From Parabacteroides sp. FAFU027 (lineage in GTDB: Bacteria; Bacteroidota; Bacteroidia; Bacteroidales; UBA7332): 64,000 bases of DNA. The stretch lies in contig NZ_JAKZKV010000003.1 of assembly GCF_022808675.1 (NCBI RefSeq), positions 458,307 through 522,306 of the forward strand, given 5' to 3'. This document shows positions 1-9,783 of the stretch, one piece after another; the first letter of the stretch is position 1, and each line of letters begins with the position of its first letter. The position numbers and the translations under genes are program-made. The notes under the pieces are model-generated. The model did not search any database, was not told where the DNA came from, and saw nothing but the letters and a program-made list of their open reading frames with translations.

Positions 1-738
1 GCCCTGCTCAACGCCACCTGCCGGAGCCATGATGTAGTAAAAGCCATTGCGTTTATAGAATTTCGGGCCTTCGGTCGTACTATTGCCCTGAGGCAATCCA
101 TCATAAACCAGAGCTGTTTCTCCAATCACCTTCGAACCGTCTGCGCTCAACTCATTCACCGTTAATATGCTGTTTAGTCCGGCACGACTAGCCGCCCATC
201 CATGTACCAGATAGACACGTCCGTCATCATCCCACAATGGAGAGGAATCAATCAAACCTTTTCCGGCCATCACCAGCACAGGTTCACTCCATTCACCGAA
301 CGGATCTTTGGTCTTAATCATGTAAATGCCATAATCAGGATCTCCCCAATAGATGTAAAACTCTCCTTTGTGATAGCTGATGCACGGTGCCCAAACACCC
401 TTTCCATGCATGGGTTTACTGAAAACTTCATCAGGTACGACCCGTTTCATCGCATAGTTGACCAGTTTCCAGTTTACCAAATCTTTAGAGTGTAAAATGG
501 GAATTGCCGGAGCACAACCAAAACTCGATGCCGTCATGTAGTAGTCATCGCCTACCCGACAAACATCAGGATCGGAATAGTCGGCATTGATGATCGGATT
601 CTTATAAGTCCCGTTCGCCTGATCTGCCACCCAAACTTTTGACACATACGGTGTGCCACTTTGGCTTTGTGCAGACACGATCCCGGCAGTTGTCATTAAG
701 AGAAAAGCAGGCAGTATGAGACATGTGTTTTTCTTCAT
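1..738 (-). CDS. Glycoside hydrolase family 43 enzyme (partial, C-terminus outside window)
   Basis: This is a secreted GH43 five-bladed beta-propeller glycosidase, probably acting on arabinose- or xylose-containing side chains. The 246 codons present begin with a signal peptide (residues 1-23, ending ...GIVSAQ). They then show the family's opening motif NADYSDPDVCRVGDDYYMTA, whose Asp in YSDPD is the usual general base. A second Asp occurs in LIDSSPLWDDDG (pKa modulator position), and TEGPKFYKR carries the likely acid Glu. The frame stays open to position 1, so the C-terminal part lies outside the window. The start is the ATG at 736-738, directly followed by a typical Lys-Lys signal sequence. 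It lies 83 bp downstream of the heparinase-like lyase gene and is probably co-transcribed with it. The family is clear; substrate specificity is not. Confidence 0.85.
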   Translation of the reverse strand, partial: MKKNTCLILPAFLLMTTAGIVSAQSQSGTPYVSKVWVADQANGTYKNPIINADYSDPDVCRVGDDYYMTASSFGCAPAIPILHSKDLVNWKLVNYAMKRVVPDEVFSKPMHGKGVWAPCISYHKGEFYIYWGDPDYGIYMIKTKDPFGEWSEPVLVMAGKGLIDSSPLWDDDGRVYLVHGWAASRAGLNSILTVNELSADGSKVIGETALVYDGLPQGNSTTEGPKFYKRNGFYYIMAPAGGVEQG

Positions 739-821
739 ATATCGATATTTCGTATTTAGTTGTTCTTTTACCAGATTGTAAGACGGTCACCCTGTATATT
801 TCACCTATCTTTTTTATTCGT

Positions 822-3620
822 TTATCTCAGAATAATTGTGCCAAAACTTAATGCCGGCAGTTCGAACAACGATTTACCGTCAATCGCTTTTCCTTTATAT
901 ACTGTCTCTTTGCCATTCTGAGAACCAATCATCTCCGTGTAAGACATCGGGGTGCTCAGAGTGATTGCGGCATCAGCAGTCAAAGCATACACTCCGTTTT
1001 TAAATTCCAGTGTTGCTGTGGCGGGCACAAGCGCACTGATCTGAAAATCTCCTTTCGAAGCCAGTATCCCATTTCCCATAAAAAGGGTAAAACCGTTGCC
1101 TTCGGTTGAAATCACCGAATAGGTAGCACTCACCTTCATATCGTTGTAAATAGCTGTCTTAGCCAAATCATCCGAAGAGAAGATATAGTCGGTACGCCCT
1201 GATTTACTTTCCACTTTCAAACCAACAAATCCGGCTGAAACTCCGGTGGCATCGAATGATGAAATCTGACGAACGGATGCCGGCGCTGAAGATGACGAAG
1301 GTTCGAATACCGCCGCAAAGGGTTTTGTCCATGCCTCTCCATCCTGACGGACAACCAGCGTCTGTAGCGGAGATTTGTTTACATCATAAGGCAGACCTCC
1401 CGATGCGCCCTTAAACGATTTGGTAGCAGGTGATTTTACATTGAAGATTTCTCGTCCCTCCTGCCCTTTCATCCAGACATTCATAAAGACATCATTCCCC
1501 TTGTTGCGAATCGCAAACTGAGCTCTGAAATCCTGTGCGCTGCGAACCGATTTTTTATCCCACAAATAATCATAGGCCATCAGGTCACCTTCTGCAAAAC
1601 AAAGTTTTTCTGTAGAATTTAATTCCAAAGCTTTTCCCTGATTATCCATCAATGTAAGGTCTTGGCCCAGATTGTGATAGAAATAATCATGATAACGATC
1701 TCCGCCCCGTTGCTTACGGGAACGAAAAATATCCACATAGTAACCGCTTGTTTCTCCGGTGCGGACAATGCTCAACATACGGTTTTGATCGGCCTGGGTT
1801 TCCGGTTCTACAAACATCACGTTAGAAAAAGAAATATTGGGATAAAAACCACTCTTACGTTCCGAAGCGGGATATGCACTCAGCAAATCAAATGCATGAT
1901 TGCTTTTCATCACCGGATAGGAAGAGATCCCATCTACCACGACTGTATTGTGGGCCGGAAATTGCGAATAGTATTCAGCATAATCTCGCTGGAAATAGCT
2001 GGTACCAATACCGGATTCTACCCCCTGGACAAACCCTTTTCCGTAAAGCTCCATCGCCACACCGTTAGCATGAGCATGATTGCCTTTGGAGCCGTATTCC
2101 GAAATCATCAGACCGTTTTGTTTGTCCATGCCATTGCGTTGTACAAACCAGCTTACATTCGGTGCATAAAAGGTATTTGTAATAAAATCCTCAACCTTAG
2201 CCGCGGAAATATTCTCTTTAATCTTTACATCTTTATCTGTGAAGAAAGATTCCACACTGTTTTTCGGTGCGGCTTTCTCCTCTCCCGTATTAGCCAGCAA
2301 TAACTTATAAAGTCCGGTGAAGAGTTTTTCCCACTCCGGTTTATTGTTTTTTTGAGCATTGGCAATCATTTTTTTCACCGGCTCTGGCGAAAGTGGATGA
2401 TAACCGGTATCTCCAAAACCTGACATATCGCGGTTCGGGAAAATATACTGCATGGGAGCGGTCACCGCTTTATACAATACAGGCAAATAGGTCGGTAAGT
2501 CAATATTCAGCGAACGGTCAAGCAAGGAGGTAAAATCGACGAAATCACTCATCACCACATTGGTGGAATAGCCCGGACATTCTGCCCAGATACCGGTCTT
2601 CATATCATATCCGTATGCTGCAAGTTTTGGCAATGCCCATTGACGGGTTCCGCTTTGGTTCAGCACATAGTCGAGATAATATTCACGGCCTTTACCATCT
2701 GGATAGGCTTTGTTATTATTCAATACCATACCCAGGTCAAAGATAAAACGGGCCTGCATCAGGTTCCAGTTATTGAAAGGGACTCCGTGGGCAATCTGCA
2801 CATCAGCCCATTTTTTCAGTGCCGACTCGTAAATCTCGATTTTGTTACTTTTTTTCGCTTTCAGGTAATCGTGCAGGAAATCGTAGGTAGCGGCAACATC
2901 GGCAATCAGTTTTTCCTGAATGGTCTCAAATGACGAAAGGCCGAGCAAGGTCTGTTGATGACCATGATTGAGGTCAATCATCTCTTTGCGGTAATAAATA
3001 CCGGTCATGTAGGTATCAAATATATCGGCGGCAAACTTTGCATAACGTTCATCACCTGTGTACCAATAAAAAAACGCAGCCTTTCCGGCCATGCCCATAA
3101 TCTCGGTGTTGATTGCCTCAACGGTTTTACCGGCTTGTGCAGGATCAGCCCATTCAAATGTCTCGCCAGGTTTTGAGCCGTTAATCAACCACAAACCACG
3201 CTCATCATCCATATAAGGTTTGATGTCTTCCAGCTTTGGTTTTTTGTAAATAGTTACGTGATCTCGCGCCCCTGAATAACGTACGGTTGGAACCGGTGCA
3301 TGCCCCTTTGCATAGGCATAAACCCGGTCATTTATAAAAATGGTATCGTAATGATTCTTCCAGTACATTTGAAGACGGGAAACAATCCAGGTCGGATCGG
3401 ACTGATGACGTTCCACATAGGGCTCAATGCCTTTTTGAAGCTTTGAATAAAGATCTTTTGCCCATTGCTCCTTACTGATTAAATTTTTCAGCTCTCCTTT
3501 TCCTTTTGCATCGGTCATCATTCTCGGATAGCTATCCTGGAGTTTTGGCAATGGGATTTGCTGCGCAGAGGTGGCAATAATGGAAGTAAAAAGAGCGAAT
3601 GAGATAAGTGCTTTTTTCAT
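822..3620 (-). CDS. Heparinase II/III-like polysaccharide lyase, secreted
   Basis: This is a 932-residue predicted periplasmic or secreted lyase that would cleave uronic-acid-containing glycans by beta-elimination. Residues 1-19 are a signal peptide (MKKALISFALFTSIIATSA). Residues about 40-440 look like the helical (alpha/alpha) toroid of the superfamily, with NNWNLMQAR near 283-291 and ECPGYS near 347-352. The beta-sandwich part has the superfamily histidine motif NHAHANG (His515, His517) and a later conserved PAHNTVVVDG (His557). The length is somewhat above the usual 600-800 residues because of a long C-terminal beta-rich tail. It is the first gene after an operator/promoter at 3733-3804 and precedes a GH43 gene. 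The superfamily is well supported by these motifs; the PL family number and substrate are not assignable from sequence alone. Confidence 0.75.
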   Translation of the reverse strand: MKKALISFALFTSIIATSAQQIPLPKLQDSYPRMMTDAKGKGELKNLISKEQWAKDLYSKLQKGIEPYVERHQSDPTWIVSRLQMYWKNHYDTIFINDRVYAYAKGHAPVPTVRYSGARDHVTIYKKPKLEDIKPYMDDERGLWLINGSKPGETFEWADPAQAGKTVEAINTEIMGMAGKAAFFYWYTGDERYAKFAADIFDTYMTGIYYRKEMIDLNHGHQQTLLGLSSFETIQEKLIADVAATYDFLHDYLKAKKSNKIEIYESALKKWADVQIAHGVPFNNWNLMQARFIFDLGMVLNNNKAYPDGKGREYYLDYVLNQSGTRQWALPKLAAYGYDMKTGIWAECPGYSTNVVMSDFVDFTSLLDRSLNIDLPTYLPVLYKAVTAPMQYIFPNRDMSGFGDTGYHPLSPEPVKKMIANAQKNNKPEWEKLFTGLYKLLLANTGEEKAAPKNSVESFFTDKDVKIKENISAAKVEDFITNTFYAPNVSWFVQRNGMDKQNGLMISEYGSKGNHAHANGVAMELYGKGFVQGVESGIGTSYFQRDYAEYYSQFPAHNTVVVDGISSYPVMKSNHAFDLLSAYPASERKSGFYPNISFSNVMFVEPETQADQNRMLSIVRTGETSGYYVDIFRSRKQRGGDRYHDYFYHNLGQDLTLMDNQGKALELNSTEKLCFAEGDLMAYDYLWDKKSVRSAQDFRAQFAIRNKGNDVFMNVWMKGQEGREIFNVKSPATKSFKGASGGLPYDVNKSPLQTLVVRQDGEAWTKPFAAVFEPSSSSAPASVRQISSFDATGVSAGFVGLKVESKSGRTDYIFSSDDLAKTAIYNDMKVSATYSVISTEGNGFTLFMGNGILASKGDFQISALVPATATLEFKNGVYALTADAAITLSTPMSYTEMIGSQNGKETVYKGKAIDGKSLFELPALSFGTIILR

Positions 3621-3644
3621 GTTTGATTATATCTTCTTCAATGA

Positions 3645-3666
3645 CCTGACAAGGGTATATGTCAGG
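3645..3666 (-). other. Leader hairpin upstream of the lyase gene
   Basis: CCTGACA and TGTCAGG form a 7-bp stem with an 8-nt loop in the 5' leader, about 25 nt before the ATG at 3620. No T-run follows, so it does not look like a terminator. It may influence translation or RNA stability. The same CCTGACATATA string occurs in the hairpin at 37394-37432. Confidence 0.4.
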
Positions 3667-3732
3667 CATATTATTCGTTATTTATATTTTCGATGAATCT
3701 GAATTGACATTACCAGTCCATTTTGGATAAAG

Positions 3733-3804
3733 CAAAGGTACAATCTGACTGTTTCAACAGAGAATAGTTTCAGGCCAAATGAGTATCAATTTATAAAGTG
3801 AGAC
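3733..3804 (-). promoter_or_regulatory. Regulon operator (site A) and -7 promoter of the 3620-1 unit
   Basis: The operator is an inverted repeat at 3783-3804: GTATCA, a 10-bp spacer, TGAGAC. A -7 element TACCTTTG (minus strand) lies at 3733-3740, separated from the operator by 42 bp. This is the Bacteroidota TAnnTTTG consensus. The same operator and spacing recur upstream of eight other units in the window. The ATG follows 113 nt after the -7 element. Confidence 0.75.
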
Positions 3805-3937
3805 TACTTCCCCAGACATAAAACTAAATATCAACACATTACAGACACCAGTAATCACAAATACATTAAGCCATGAATCTCTTTTTTTCAGCCATAAAAA
3901 GTGACTTTACTGATATTTTCTTGTCAATAAAATAAGC

Positions 3938-3966
3938 AAAAAGCCTCCCTGCTAATGCAAGGAGGC
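3938..3966 (-). terminator. Rho-independent terminator after the second SusD gene
   Basis: On the minus strand GCCTCC and GGAGGC, extended by an inner GC/GC pair, form a stem with an ATTA loop (3943-3966). A run of five T follows (3938-3942). It lies about 60 bp after the SusD stop codon and ends the long sigma/SusCD unit. The rest of 3621-4026 holds site A, a leader hairpin and no gene. Confidence 0.8.
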
Positions 3967-4026
3967 CTCCTTCACAACCTAATTTGCTTATTTACCTCTA
4001 ATAATCTAATTCTATTGATTTATAAA

Positions 4027-5811
4027 TTACCATTCCGGATTTTGCTCCAGATTCGGATTTAATTCAATTTGTTTAGTCGGCAACGGACGCAGGTAATGTT
4101 TCTGTTGAAATGCCCTTGCCGAGGCTGCCTCACGAATTGTGTATCCCTCTGTACTCACAGTAAATTTATTTGCTTCAACCGGAGTATAGGAATATGATTT
4201 ACTAAGTGACGGATAGCTGAGCGTCCAGCTTTTTGCAAACGCAGAGCCTGTACCCATCCAGATACCTTCCAACGCTTTGCTCATTTCTACTTCAGCAGTT
4301 TTCCAACGGCGCAGGTCATCATAGCGGAAACCTTCGAGGAAAAGTTCAACATTTCGTTCCCGGCGAATTTCATTCAACAGAGTAGAGCCTGTTGGAATTA
4401 CCGCATTTGTCAAATTCGGCATGCTGACCCGGGTGCGAAGTTTGTTAATAGATTTATTCAGATCATCATCAGACAGTGTTCCATCCTGGTATTCGCATTT
4501 TGCTTCAGCGTAAATGAGATAGACTTCAGCTAAACGAATAATGGGCACATCAAAACCATCTGCTGTATTAGTCGCGGAACGTTCGCCGCCGAATTTACTA
4601 CACAAGAATCCATTGCCGCCCCAGGCCCGATAGGTCATTTTCAGGCTATCGGCTTTATCCCGGTTAAATGTACTTCCCGCTTCGTAGTTCCAATACAGTT
4701 CACCGACTCCACCACATGTGGTGGAAATACGTGGATCACGATTCTTGAAACAACTGTTGAGTGCTGTTGTATAATCGGGTGTAGTTGCATTTCCATTCTT
4801 ATCCAATGCCATCTCCAGCATTTTCCGGGAAATCATCATGCCTCTCCCCCGGTGTGTATTGTTTTGTCCGGATTGACGAATGGTTTCATCGAAACGGTTA
4901 CGGAAAATATATTCCTTATTCGCATCTTTCAGAACTCCGGCAGGATTACATTTTGTCGTGCTCTCCAGAATAAACATATAACGATAGCTTTTTACGCCTA
5001 ACGAAGAGTTATAGAATAGAGCATAAGAGTTATCACTCATCACCAGGGTTGCATTTTCATAAGCTTTTTTCAATAGCTCTTTCGAACGGGTGGTGTTATT
5101 AAAGTGATATTTCTGCCAGGTACCTTCAAACAGACACACACGCGCCAGTAAGGCCTGGGCTGCCCCCAGAGTGATACGTCCGTTATTCGCTGTTGATTGA
5201 ATGGCCGACTGCAATGGCAGCGCACCACTACCAATAGAAGCCTCCAGATCGCTGATAATAAAATCGGCAAATTCATCCCGGGTAGCTCTTGCGCCATATA
5301 ATTCTTCCGAATTGACCTCTAACGGATCCTTAATGATCTGAAGGGGACCATAATCTACAAAAACCAGATAGGAATAATAGGCTCTGAAGAACTGAGCTTC
5401 AGCTACATATTTCTTTATTTCATCCGGTTTAGCATAAGAAGCTGCATTTTTCAGGAATAAGTTTACTGCACGTAATTGTTTAAAATACTCCTGATAAACG
5501 GCATCAACATCGACTTTTGTATAGGTTGAATTGGATGTGGTATTCGCGGCTGTAGAAGGATCGGATATGCGCATATCCCCCATTTCTTCTCTATCCATCA
5601 ATCCGTAACTGTAAACCCCATTCGATCCGGAGCGATTTTGCATATACGGAAGCCAGGTATAAAAGTTATTGGCCGCTTTCTCAAATGCGTTGGCATTAGA
5701 CCACATCGAAGCGTCCGACGGATCGGTTTCAGGTTTCAGGTCAAGCATGCTGTTACATGAAGCCATCACTAAGGCAATGCACAGTAATGTGATATATCTA
5801 TATTTTTTCAT
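4027..5811 (-). CDS. SusD/RagB-like nutrient-binding lipoprotein (second pair)
   Basis: This 594-residue outer-membrane lipoprotein would bind glycan at the cell surface and act as a lid on the neighbouring SusC-like transporter. The signal peptide ends in a lipobox before Cys19 (ALVMASC). SusD hallmarks follow: an N-terminal TPR-type helical region containing EAQFFRAYYSYLVFVDYG, GAAQALLARVCLFEGTW, and the C-terminal VPIIRLAEVYLIYAEAKCE, NVELFLEGFRYDDLRRWKTAE and final NPEW. The gene begins 23 bp after the SusC-like gene stops, so the two are translated as a pair. It is most similar in layout to the other SusD at 9784-11559, sharing EGFRYDDLRRWKTAE, which suggests duplication of the pair. Family assignment is very secure; ligand unknown. 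Confidence 0.95.
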   Translation of the reverse strand: MKKYRYITLLCIALVMASCNSMLDLKPETDPSDASMWSNANAFEKAANNFYTWLPYMQNRSGSNGVYSYGLMDREEMGDMRISDPSTAANTTSNSTYTKVDVDAVYQEYFKQLRAVNLFLKNAASYAKPDEIKKYVAEAQFFRAYYSYLVFVDYGPLQIIKDPLEVNSEELYGARATRDEFADFIISDLEASIGSGALPLQSAIQSTANNGRITLGAAQALLARVCLFEGTWQKYHFNNTTRSKELLKKAYENATLVMSDNSYALFYNSSLGVKSYRYMFILESTTKCNPAGVLKDANKEYIFRNRFDETIRQSGQNNTHRGRGMMISRKMLEMALDKNGNATTPDYTTALNSCFKNRDPRISTTCGGVGELYWNYEAGSTFNRDKADSLKMTYRAWGGNGFLCSKFGGERSATNTADGFDVPIIRLAEVYLIYAEAKCEYQDGTLSDDDLNKSINKLRTRVSMPNLTNAVIPTGSTLLNEIRRERNVELFLEGFRYDDLRRWKTAEVEMSKALEGIWMGTGSAFAKSWTLSYPSLSKSYSYTPVEANKFTVSTEGYTIREAASARAFQQKHYLRPLPTKQIELNPNLEQNPEW

Positions 5812-5834
5812 CGTATTTTTCCTTTCGTTAATTA

Positions 5835-8800
5835 TTAAAACGTCAAATCAAGTCCAAACGAGTAGGTGCGCATGAATGGATATGCGTTTGAACCGTTTGT
5901 TCCACCGAATGGATCTTCTGCGGTTGCTTCAGGATCCCAGCCATCTTTTGTTTTTGTAATCTCAAACAGGTCGTTTCCTGAAAAATAAACCCTTAGTTTT
6001 TCTACACTCATCTTTTTCACAAATGTTTTGGGCAAAGTATATCCGAAGGTGATATTTTTCATACGGGCATAGGCTCCGTTTTGCTTTCTGAACCAGGCAT
6101 CGGAATACAAATAGTTGTAAGTACGAATGGTTCCGTTATTTGTCGTTTTAGGTACAGCATTCGGATCCTTATTTACTGAAGCCAGTAATAAATTTGTGGT
6201 CGTAGTGGAACCATCATTTTCAATATAGGTAACCTGCTGATTCGGATATTTCTCTGCAATATCGCTCCAGTTTTTACCATACCATACTGTCCCCTGGTTT
6301 TGATAAGTATTAGCAACCAACATGGTAGCAGCAGAAGCGTTACGAATAATCGTTTGCTTGCCTACGCCCTGAATAATCATAGACAAATCGAAGCCTTTGT
6401 AGTCTGCGCCCAGGTTTACACCAAAGCTATAGTGAGGAGTATTGTCGCCAAGGTTTTTCACATCACTTTTGGTTACTTTTCCATCACCATCCAGGTCCTT
6501 GTATTTCATATCACCGATACGCAAAAGGCTTGAACTAATCACGTCAGAGCCGATAATTGCCTTATAAGCGGCTAAATCATCTGCATCTTTAATCAATCCG
6601 TCAGAAGCCATACCCCAGTAGGTATTAATCGGATAGTTTACCAGATAAGTGGTTCTTGCATTCCATGTTTTTAGGGTTGCATTCTGCATGGTGATTAATT
6701 TATTGCGACTATCGCTGATATTGGCATTGATATAATAGTTTACCTTTCCGATTCTATCGCGCCAACCTAATGAAGCTTCCCAACCATTAACCGACATGGA
6801 TCCATTATTTGTCTGAGGTGCTGTTGCTCCCAGTGTTTGCGGGTAAGTTACGTTTACCAGCATTCCATCATTCCGCTTTTGGAAATAGTCAAATGAACCA
6901 CTTAATCTATTTTTCAACAAGGCAAAATCAATACCGATGTTCGCTGTGGTAATAACCTCCCAGGAACGATCGGTGGAAACCATGTTCTTTTCCGTAATGG
7001 TTTGTCCCAGCGTCGGAGCCGCTACTGAACCAAACAACGGATAATTTGGCGTATTTCCGGAAGCGGTATTCATATTCAGCAAGGCAATATAATCGTACAG
7101 GTTGATTCCGGCTTGATTACCTGTAGTTCCGTAAGAGCCTCTGATTTTCAGGTTATCGAAAATATCCAGTTTCTTCAGGAATGATTCTTCCGAAAGACGC
7201 CATGCGGCTGAAAGACCATAAAACGGCGCCCATTTTTTACCGGTAATAAAACGGGATGAACCATCATAACGTCCTAAGGCTTCCAGTATGTAACGATCTT
7301 TCAACGTATAATTCACACGACCAAAATAAGAAGCCATGGCCCATGAAGTAATAGCATCTGTAGCTTTACTGTAGGTTGTTCCTGTGTTTAGGGAATGTAA
7401 ATCAGGCACTAAAAGCCCCGTTTTTTCAGCTATAAAGCTGGTCGCTTTCTCTTTTTCGTACGAAGTTCCTGCCATGATATCCAACGAATGAATACCTTTT
7501 AGCTGAGTCTTATAATTGAAATAGCCCTGATATTGCTCTTTCATTACGGTTTTTGCTTCCCTGTTTACATAACTGCTATTCGGACTTAAATATGAGTAAG
7601 GTACATCATCATAATCATACCAGGTCACGATATTCTGATATCCCATATTATTGACATCCCAGGGATTAAAGAATACATTTCCCAATAAATCCAGTCCCTT
7701 CAAAAGATGGAATTTAGGTGCAATATTTACTTTGAAGCTATTGACATTGGTAGTTTGCTGACCTCCGAATTTTGCAGCAACAACAGGAGTCATGTTTGAT
7801 GCCCAACCAAATGGATTACCGCCTTTGGTCAACAAGGGAGAACCGGGAGGGTTACCGGCAATAGCACTGGGTCTTTGCATCGGATACACATTACTTCTCC
7901 GGTCAAAAGAAAGATCGGTACCCAGATCAAACCATTTAGCGATTCTTATATCATTGTTGGCCCGGATATTATATCGCTTCGATTGATCATCGCCCCACTT
8001 TTCCCGCAAAGGAGATTTATCATCCATCAAACCAACGGAAATATTATACTGGTTCTTTTCCGTACCTCCGGCCACGCTTACACTATGAGAGTTAGACAAA
8101 GCATTTCCCCAGGTTTCTTTATTCATATCGATATCCAGAAAACCGATATTGTGTATACTTCCGGCATTCGGTCCCACCAAATAGTTCTGGACAGTTCCCA
8201 TATAACGGGGATCGTTTGATTTCATCGCCTGAATCGCCCAATAAGGAAATGCACCAATACTTGAGCCGGGAGCGGTTCCATCATTCAGAACTGCCTCTTC
8301 GATAGAAGAAGCCCACTGCTGCATATTCATAAATGATTGTTGCATGCTCGGGGTCTTCAGGGCAACATTTCCCTTATAACTGACTGTTGTCTTTTGATTC
8401 TTACCTCGTTTGGTCGTTACCAAAACCACACCACCGGCAGAACGGGATCCATAAATAGCTGCGGCTGCATCTTTCAGGATTGAAATATTGTCAATATCGT
8501 CAGGATTGACATCGGCAATACTACCCGGGATTCCATCAATCAATACCAATGTTCCGGGATCATTTACCGAAGCCTGACCACGGATCTTAAAGCTCCAGTC
8601 CTCACGTCCGGGAGCTGAACTTTGACGGGTAACCACCATTCCCGGCACTTGCCCCTGAATAGCTGCTACCGGATTCGATATAACCCCGCGATCGCTGAAA
8701 GTCTTCTCTCCTAAAGTAGAAACGGCACCGGCCAGAGTTACCTTCTTCTGCGTACCGTAACCTACGACCACCACCTCATCCATCACTTTGGTATCTTCGG

Positions 8801-9176
8801 CCAATTTTACACTCAATGTACGGGCATTGCCGACTGCCTGTGTTTTTGGGAGATACCCAATATACGAAAAGACCAATGTAGCATTCGGAACCGGTACCTG
8901 AAGACTATATTTACCATTGATGTCGGTAATCGTTCCCTTGGTCGTTCCTTTAACAGACACATTTACACCTACCAGCGGTTCGCCTTTGGCATCGGTAACA
9001 GTACCGGTTACAATTTGTCCTTGTTGCTGGGTCACCTGCTGATTGGCAACTCCACTTTCTCCGGCATACATTGTCTGTACCGAAGAGAACAACATCAAAC
9101 AAAGTAAACCGGACGTAGCCGCTTTACCCACATACCGTCTGAAATGCAACGGTTGATTAAAAGATTTACTTTTCAT
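5835..9176 (-). CDS. SusC/RagA-like TonB-dependent transporter (second pair)
   Basis: This 1113-residue outer-membrane beta-barrel would import oligosaccharides using TonB/proton-motive energy. After a signal peptide (ending near SVQTMYA, residue 38), residues about 55-135 form a carboxypeptidase-D-regulatory-like domain (VTGTVTDAKGEPLVGVNVSV). Then come the TonB-box-like DEVVVVGYGTQKK, a plug domain with LVLIDGIPGSIADVNPDDID and SILKDAAAAIYGSRSAGGV, and a 22-strand barrel ending in an aromatic residue (FGLDLTF). Unlike the first SusC (11563-14997) it has no N-terminal STN signalling domain, so it should not signal to FecR. No copy of the regulon operator was found directly upstream. It may therefore be transcribed by read-through from the first SusC/SusD pair across the 21-bp repeat array. 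Confidence 0.95.
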   Translation of the reverse strand: MKSKSFNQPLHFRRYVGKAATSGLLCLMLFSSVQTMYAGESGVANQQVTQQQGQIVTGTVTDAKGEPLVGVNVSVKGTTKGTITDINGKYSLQVPVPNATLVFSYIGYLPKTQAVGNARTLSVKLAEDTKVMDEVVVVGYGTQKKVTLAGAVSTLGEKTFSDRGVISNPVAAIQGQVPGMVVTRQSSAPGREDWSFKIRGQASVNDPGTLVLIDGIPGSIADVNPDDIDNISILKDAAAAIYGSRSAGGVVLVTTKRGKNQKTTVSYKGNVALKTPSMQQSFMNMQQWASSIEEAVLNDGTAPGSSIGAFPYWAIQAMKSNDPRYMGTVQNYLVGPNAGSIHNIGFLDIDMNKETWGNALSNSHSVSVAGGTEKNQYNISVGLMDDKSPLREKWGDDQSKRYNIRANNDIRIAKWFDLGTDLSFDRRSNVYPMQRPSAIAGNPPGSPLLTKGGNPFGWASNMTPVVAAKFGGQQTTNVNSFKVNIAPKFHLLKGLDLLGNVFFNPWDVNNMGYQNIVTWYDYDDVPYSYLSPNSSYVNREAKTVMKEQYQGYFNYKTQLKGIHSLDIMAGTSYEKEKATSFIAEKTGLLVPDLHSLNTGTTYSKATDAITSWAMASYFGRVNYTLKDRYILEALGRYDGSSRFITGKKWAPFYGLSAAWRLSEESFLKKLDIFDNLKIRGSYGTTGNQAGINLYDYIALLNMNTASGNTPNYPLFGSVAAPTLGQTITEKNMVSTDRSWEVITTANIGIDFALLKNRLSGSFDYFQKRNDGMLVNVTYPQTLGATAPQTNNGSMSVNGWEASLGWRDRIGKVNYYINANISDSRNKLITMQNATLKTWNARTTYLVNYPINTYWGMASDGLIKDADDLAAYKAIIGSDVISSSLLRIGDMKYKDLDGDGKVTKSDVKNLGDNTPHYSFGVNLGADYKGFDLSMIIQGVGKQTIIRNASAATMLVANTYQNQGTVWYGKNWSDIAEKYPNQQVTYIENDGSTTTTNLLLASVNKDPNAVPKTTNNGTIRTYNYLYSDAWFRKQNGAYARMKNITFGYTLPKTFVKKMSVEKLRVYFSGNDLFEITKTKDGWDPEATAEDPFGGTNGSNAYPFMRTYSFGLDLTF

Positions 9177-9468
9177 GCAGTAAAAATTTAATAGTTAACA
9201 AAAAACACATTTAGATAAACCTGAATCATTCTTTCCTGCCTTTCAATTCTTTGATTTTCCATAAGAAGAGAATTATAAATTGAGTGAAACATGGTATTTA
9301 CTTCAATTATAGTTCGGATGAGGTAGCGTTTTTACCCAAAGCAAAATACATGTTCTAGAGCAGAAGAAGGCTATAAATTCGTATATGGGAAATGCGTTGT
9401 ATCGCATTTTAACTAAGAAGGCCGGTAGTCGATTTACAGAGCAATGGAGAATTTTAGGGAGAAATCTC
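9177..9468 (-). other. Leader of the second SusC gene, no operator found
   Basis: This stretch lies between the 21-bp repeat array and the SusC start. I see no gene, no GTCTCA-N10-TGAGAC site, no TAnnTTTG element at a sensible distance and no clear terminator. This supports read-through transcription from the upstream SusC/SusD pair, though a non-consensus promoter cannot be excluded. Confidence 0.4.
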
Positions 9469-9783
9469 TGAAAAATGCGAGGACGGCACGCAGAAATGTT
9501 ATAGAAGCACGCCGAAACGCGAGAGAAGCATGCAGAAATGCGAGAGCGGCGTGCGGAAATGCGAGAGCGGCATGCAGAAATGCGAGGGAGGCATGCAGAA
9601 ATACGAGAGCGGCATGCAGAAATGCGAGAGCGGCAGGCAGAAATGCGAGGGAGGCACACAGAAATGCGAGGGAGGCAGGCAGAAATGCGAGAGTGGCATG
9701 CAGAAATGCAAGAGAGGCAGGCAGAAATGCGAGAGCGGCAGGCAGAAATGCGAGGGAGGCACACAGAAATGCGAGAGAGGCAA
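9469..9783 (-). repeat. 21-bp tandem repeat array (14-15 copies)
   Basis: Units start every 21 bp with the core gcagaaatgcgag at 9490, 9511, 9532, 9553, 9574, 9595, 9616, 9637, 9658, 9679, 9700, 9721, 9742 and 9763. A degenerate copy precedes them at 9469. Variable positions lie mainly in the ggcatg/ggcagg/ggcaca linker. The array touches the SusD stop codon at 9784-9786 and lies 293 bp before the next SusC start. Because 21 is a multiple of 3 and the unit contains no stop in any frame, long open frames exist on both strands. These are a by-product of the repeat, not evidence of genes. It looks like a minisatellite (VNTR) between two SusC/SusD pairs. Confidence 0.9.

Noticed and set aside
602..790. 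62-codon minus-strand ORF at the GH43 start
   Set aside because: It overlaps the GH43 gene in another frame. The GH43 frame has signal peptide and catalytic motifs.
1662..2303. 213-codon plus-strand ORF opposite the heparinase-like lyase
   Set aside because: It is an antisense shadow; no domain, signal peptide or promoter supports it.
9469..9783. CRISPR array
   Set aside because: The repeats are directly adjacent with no unique spacers, and no cas genes are present.
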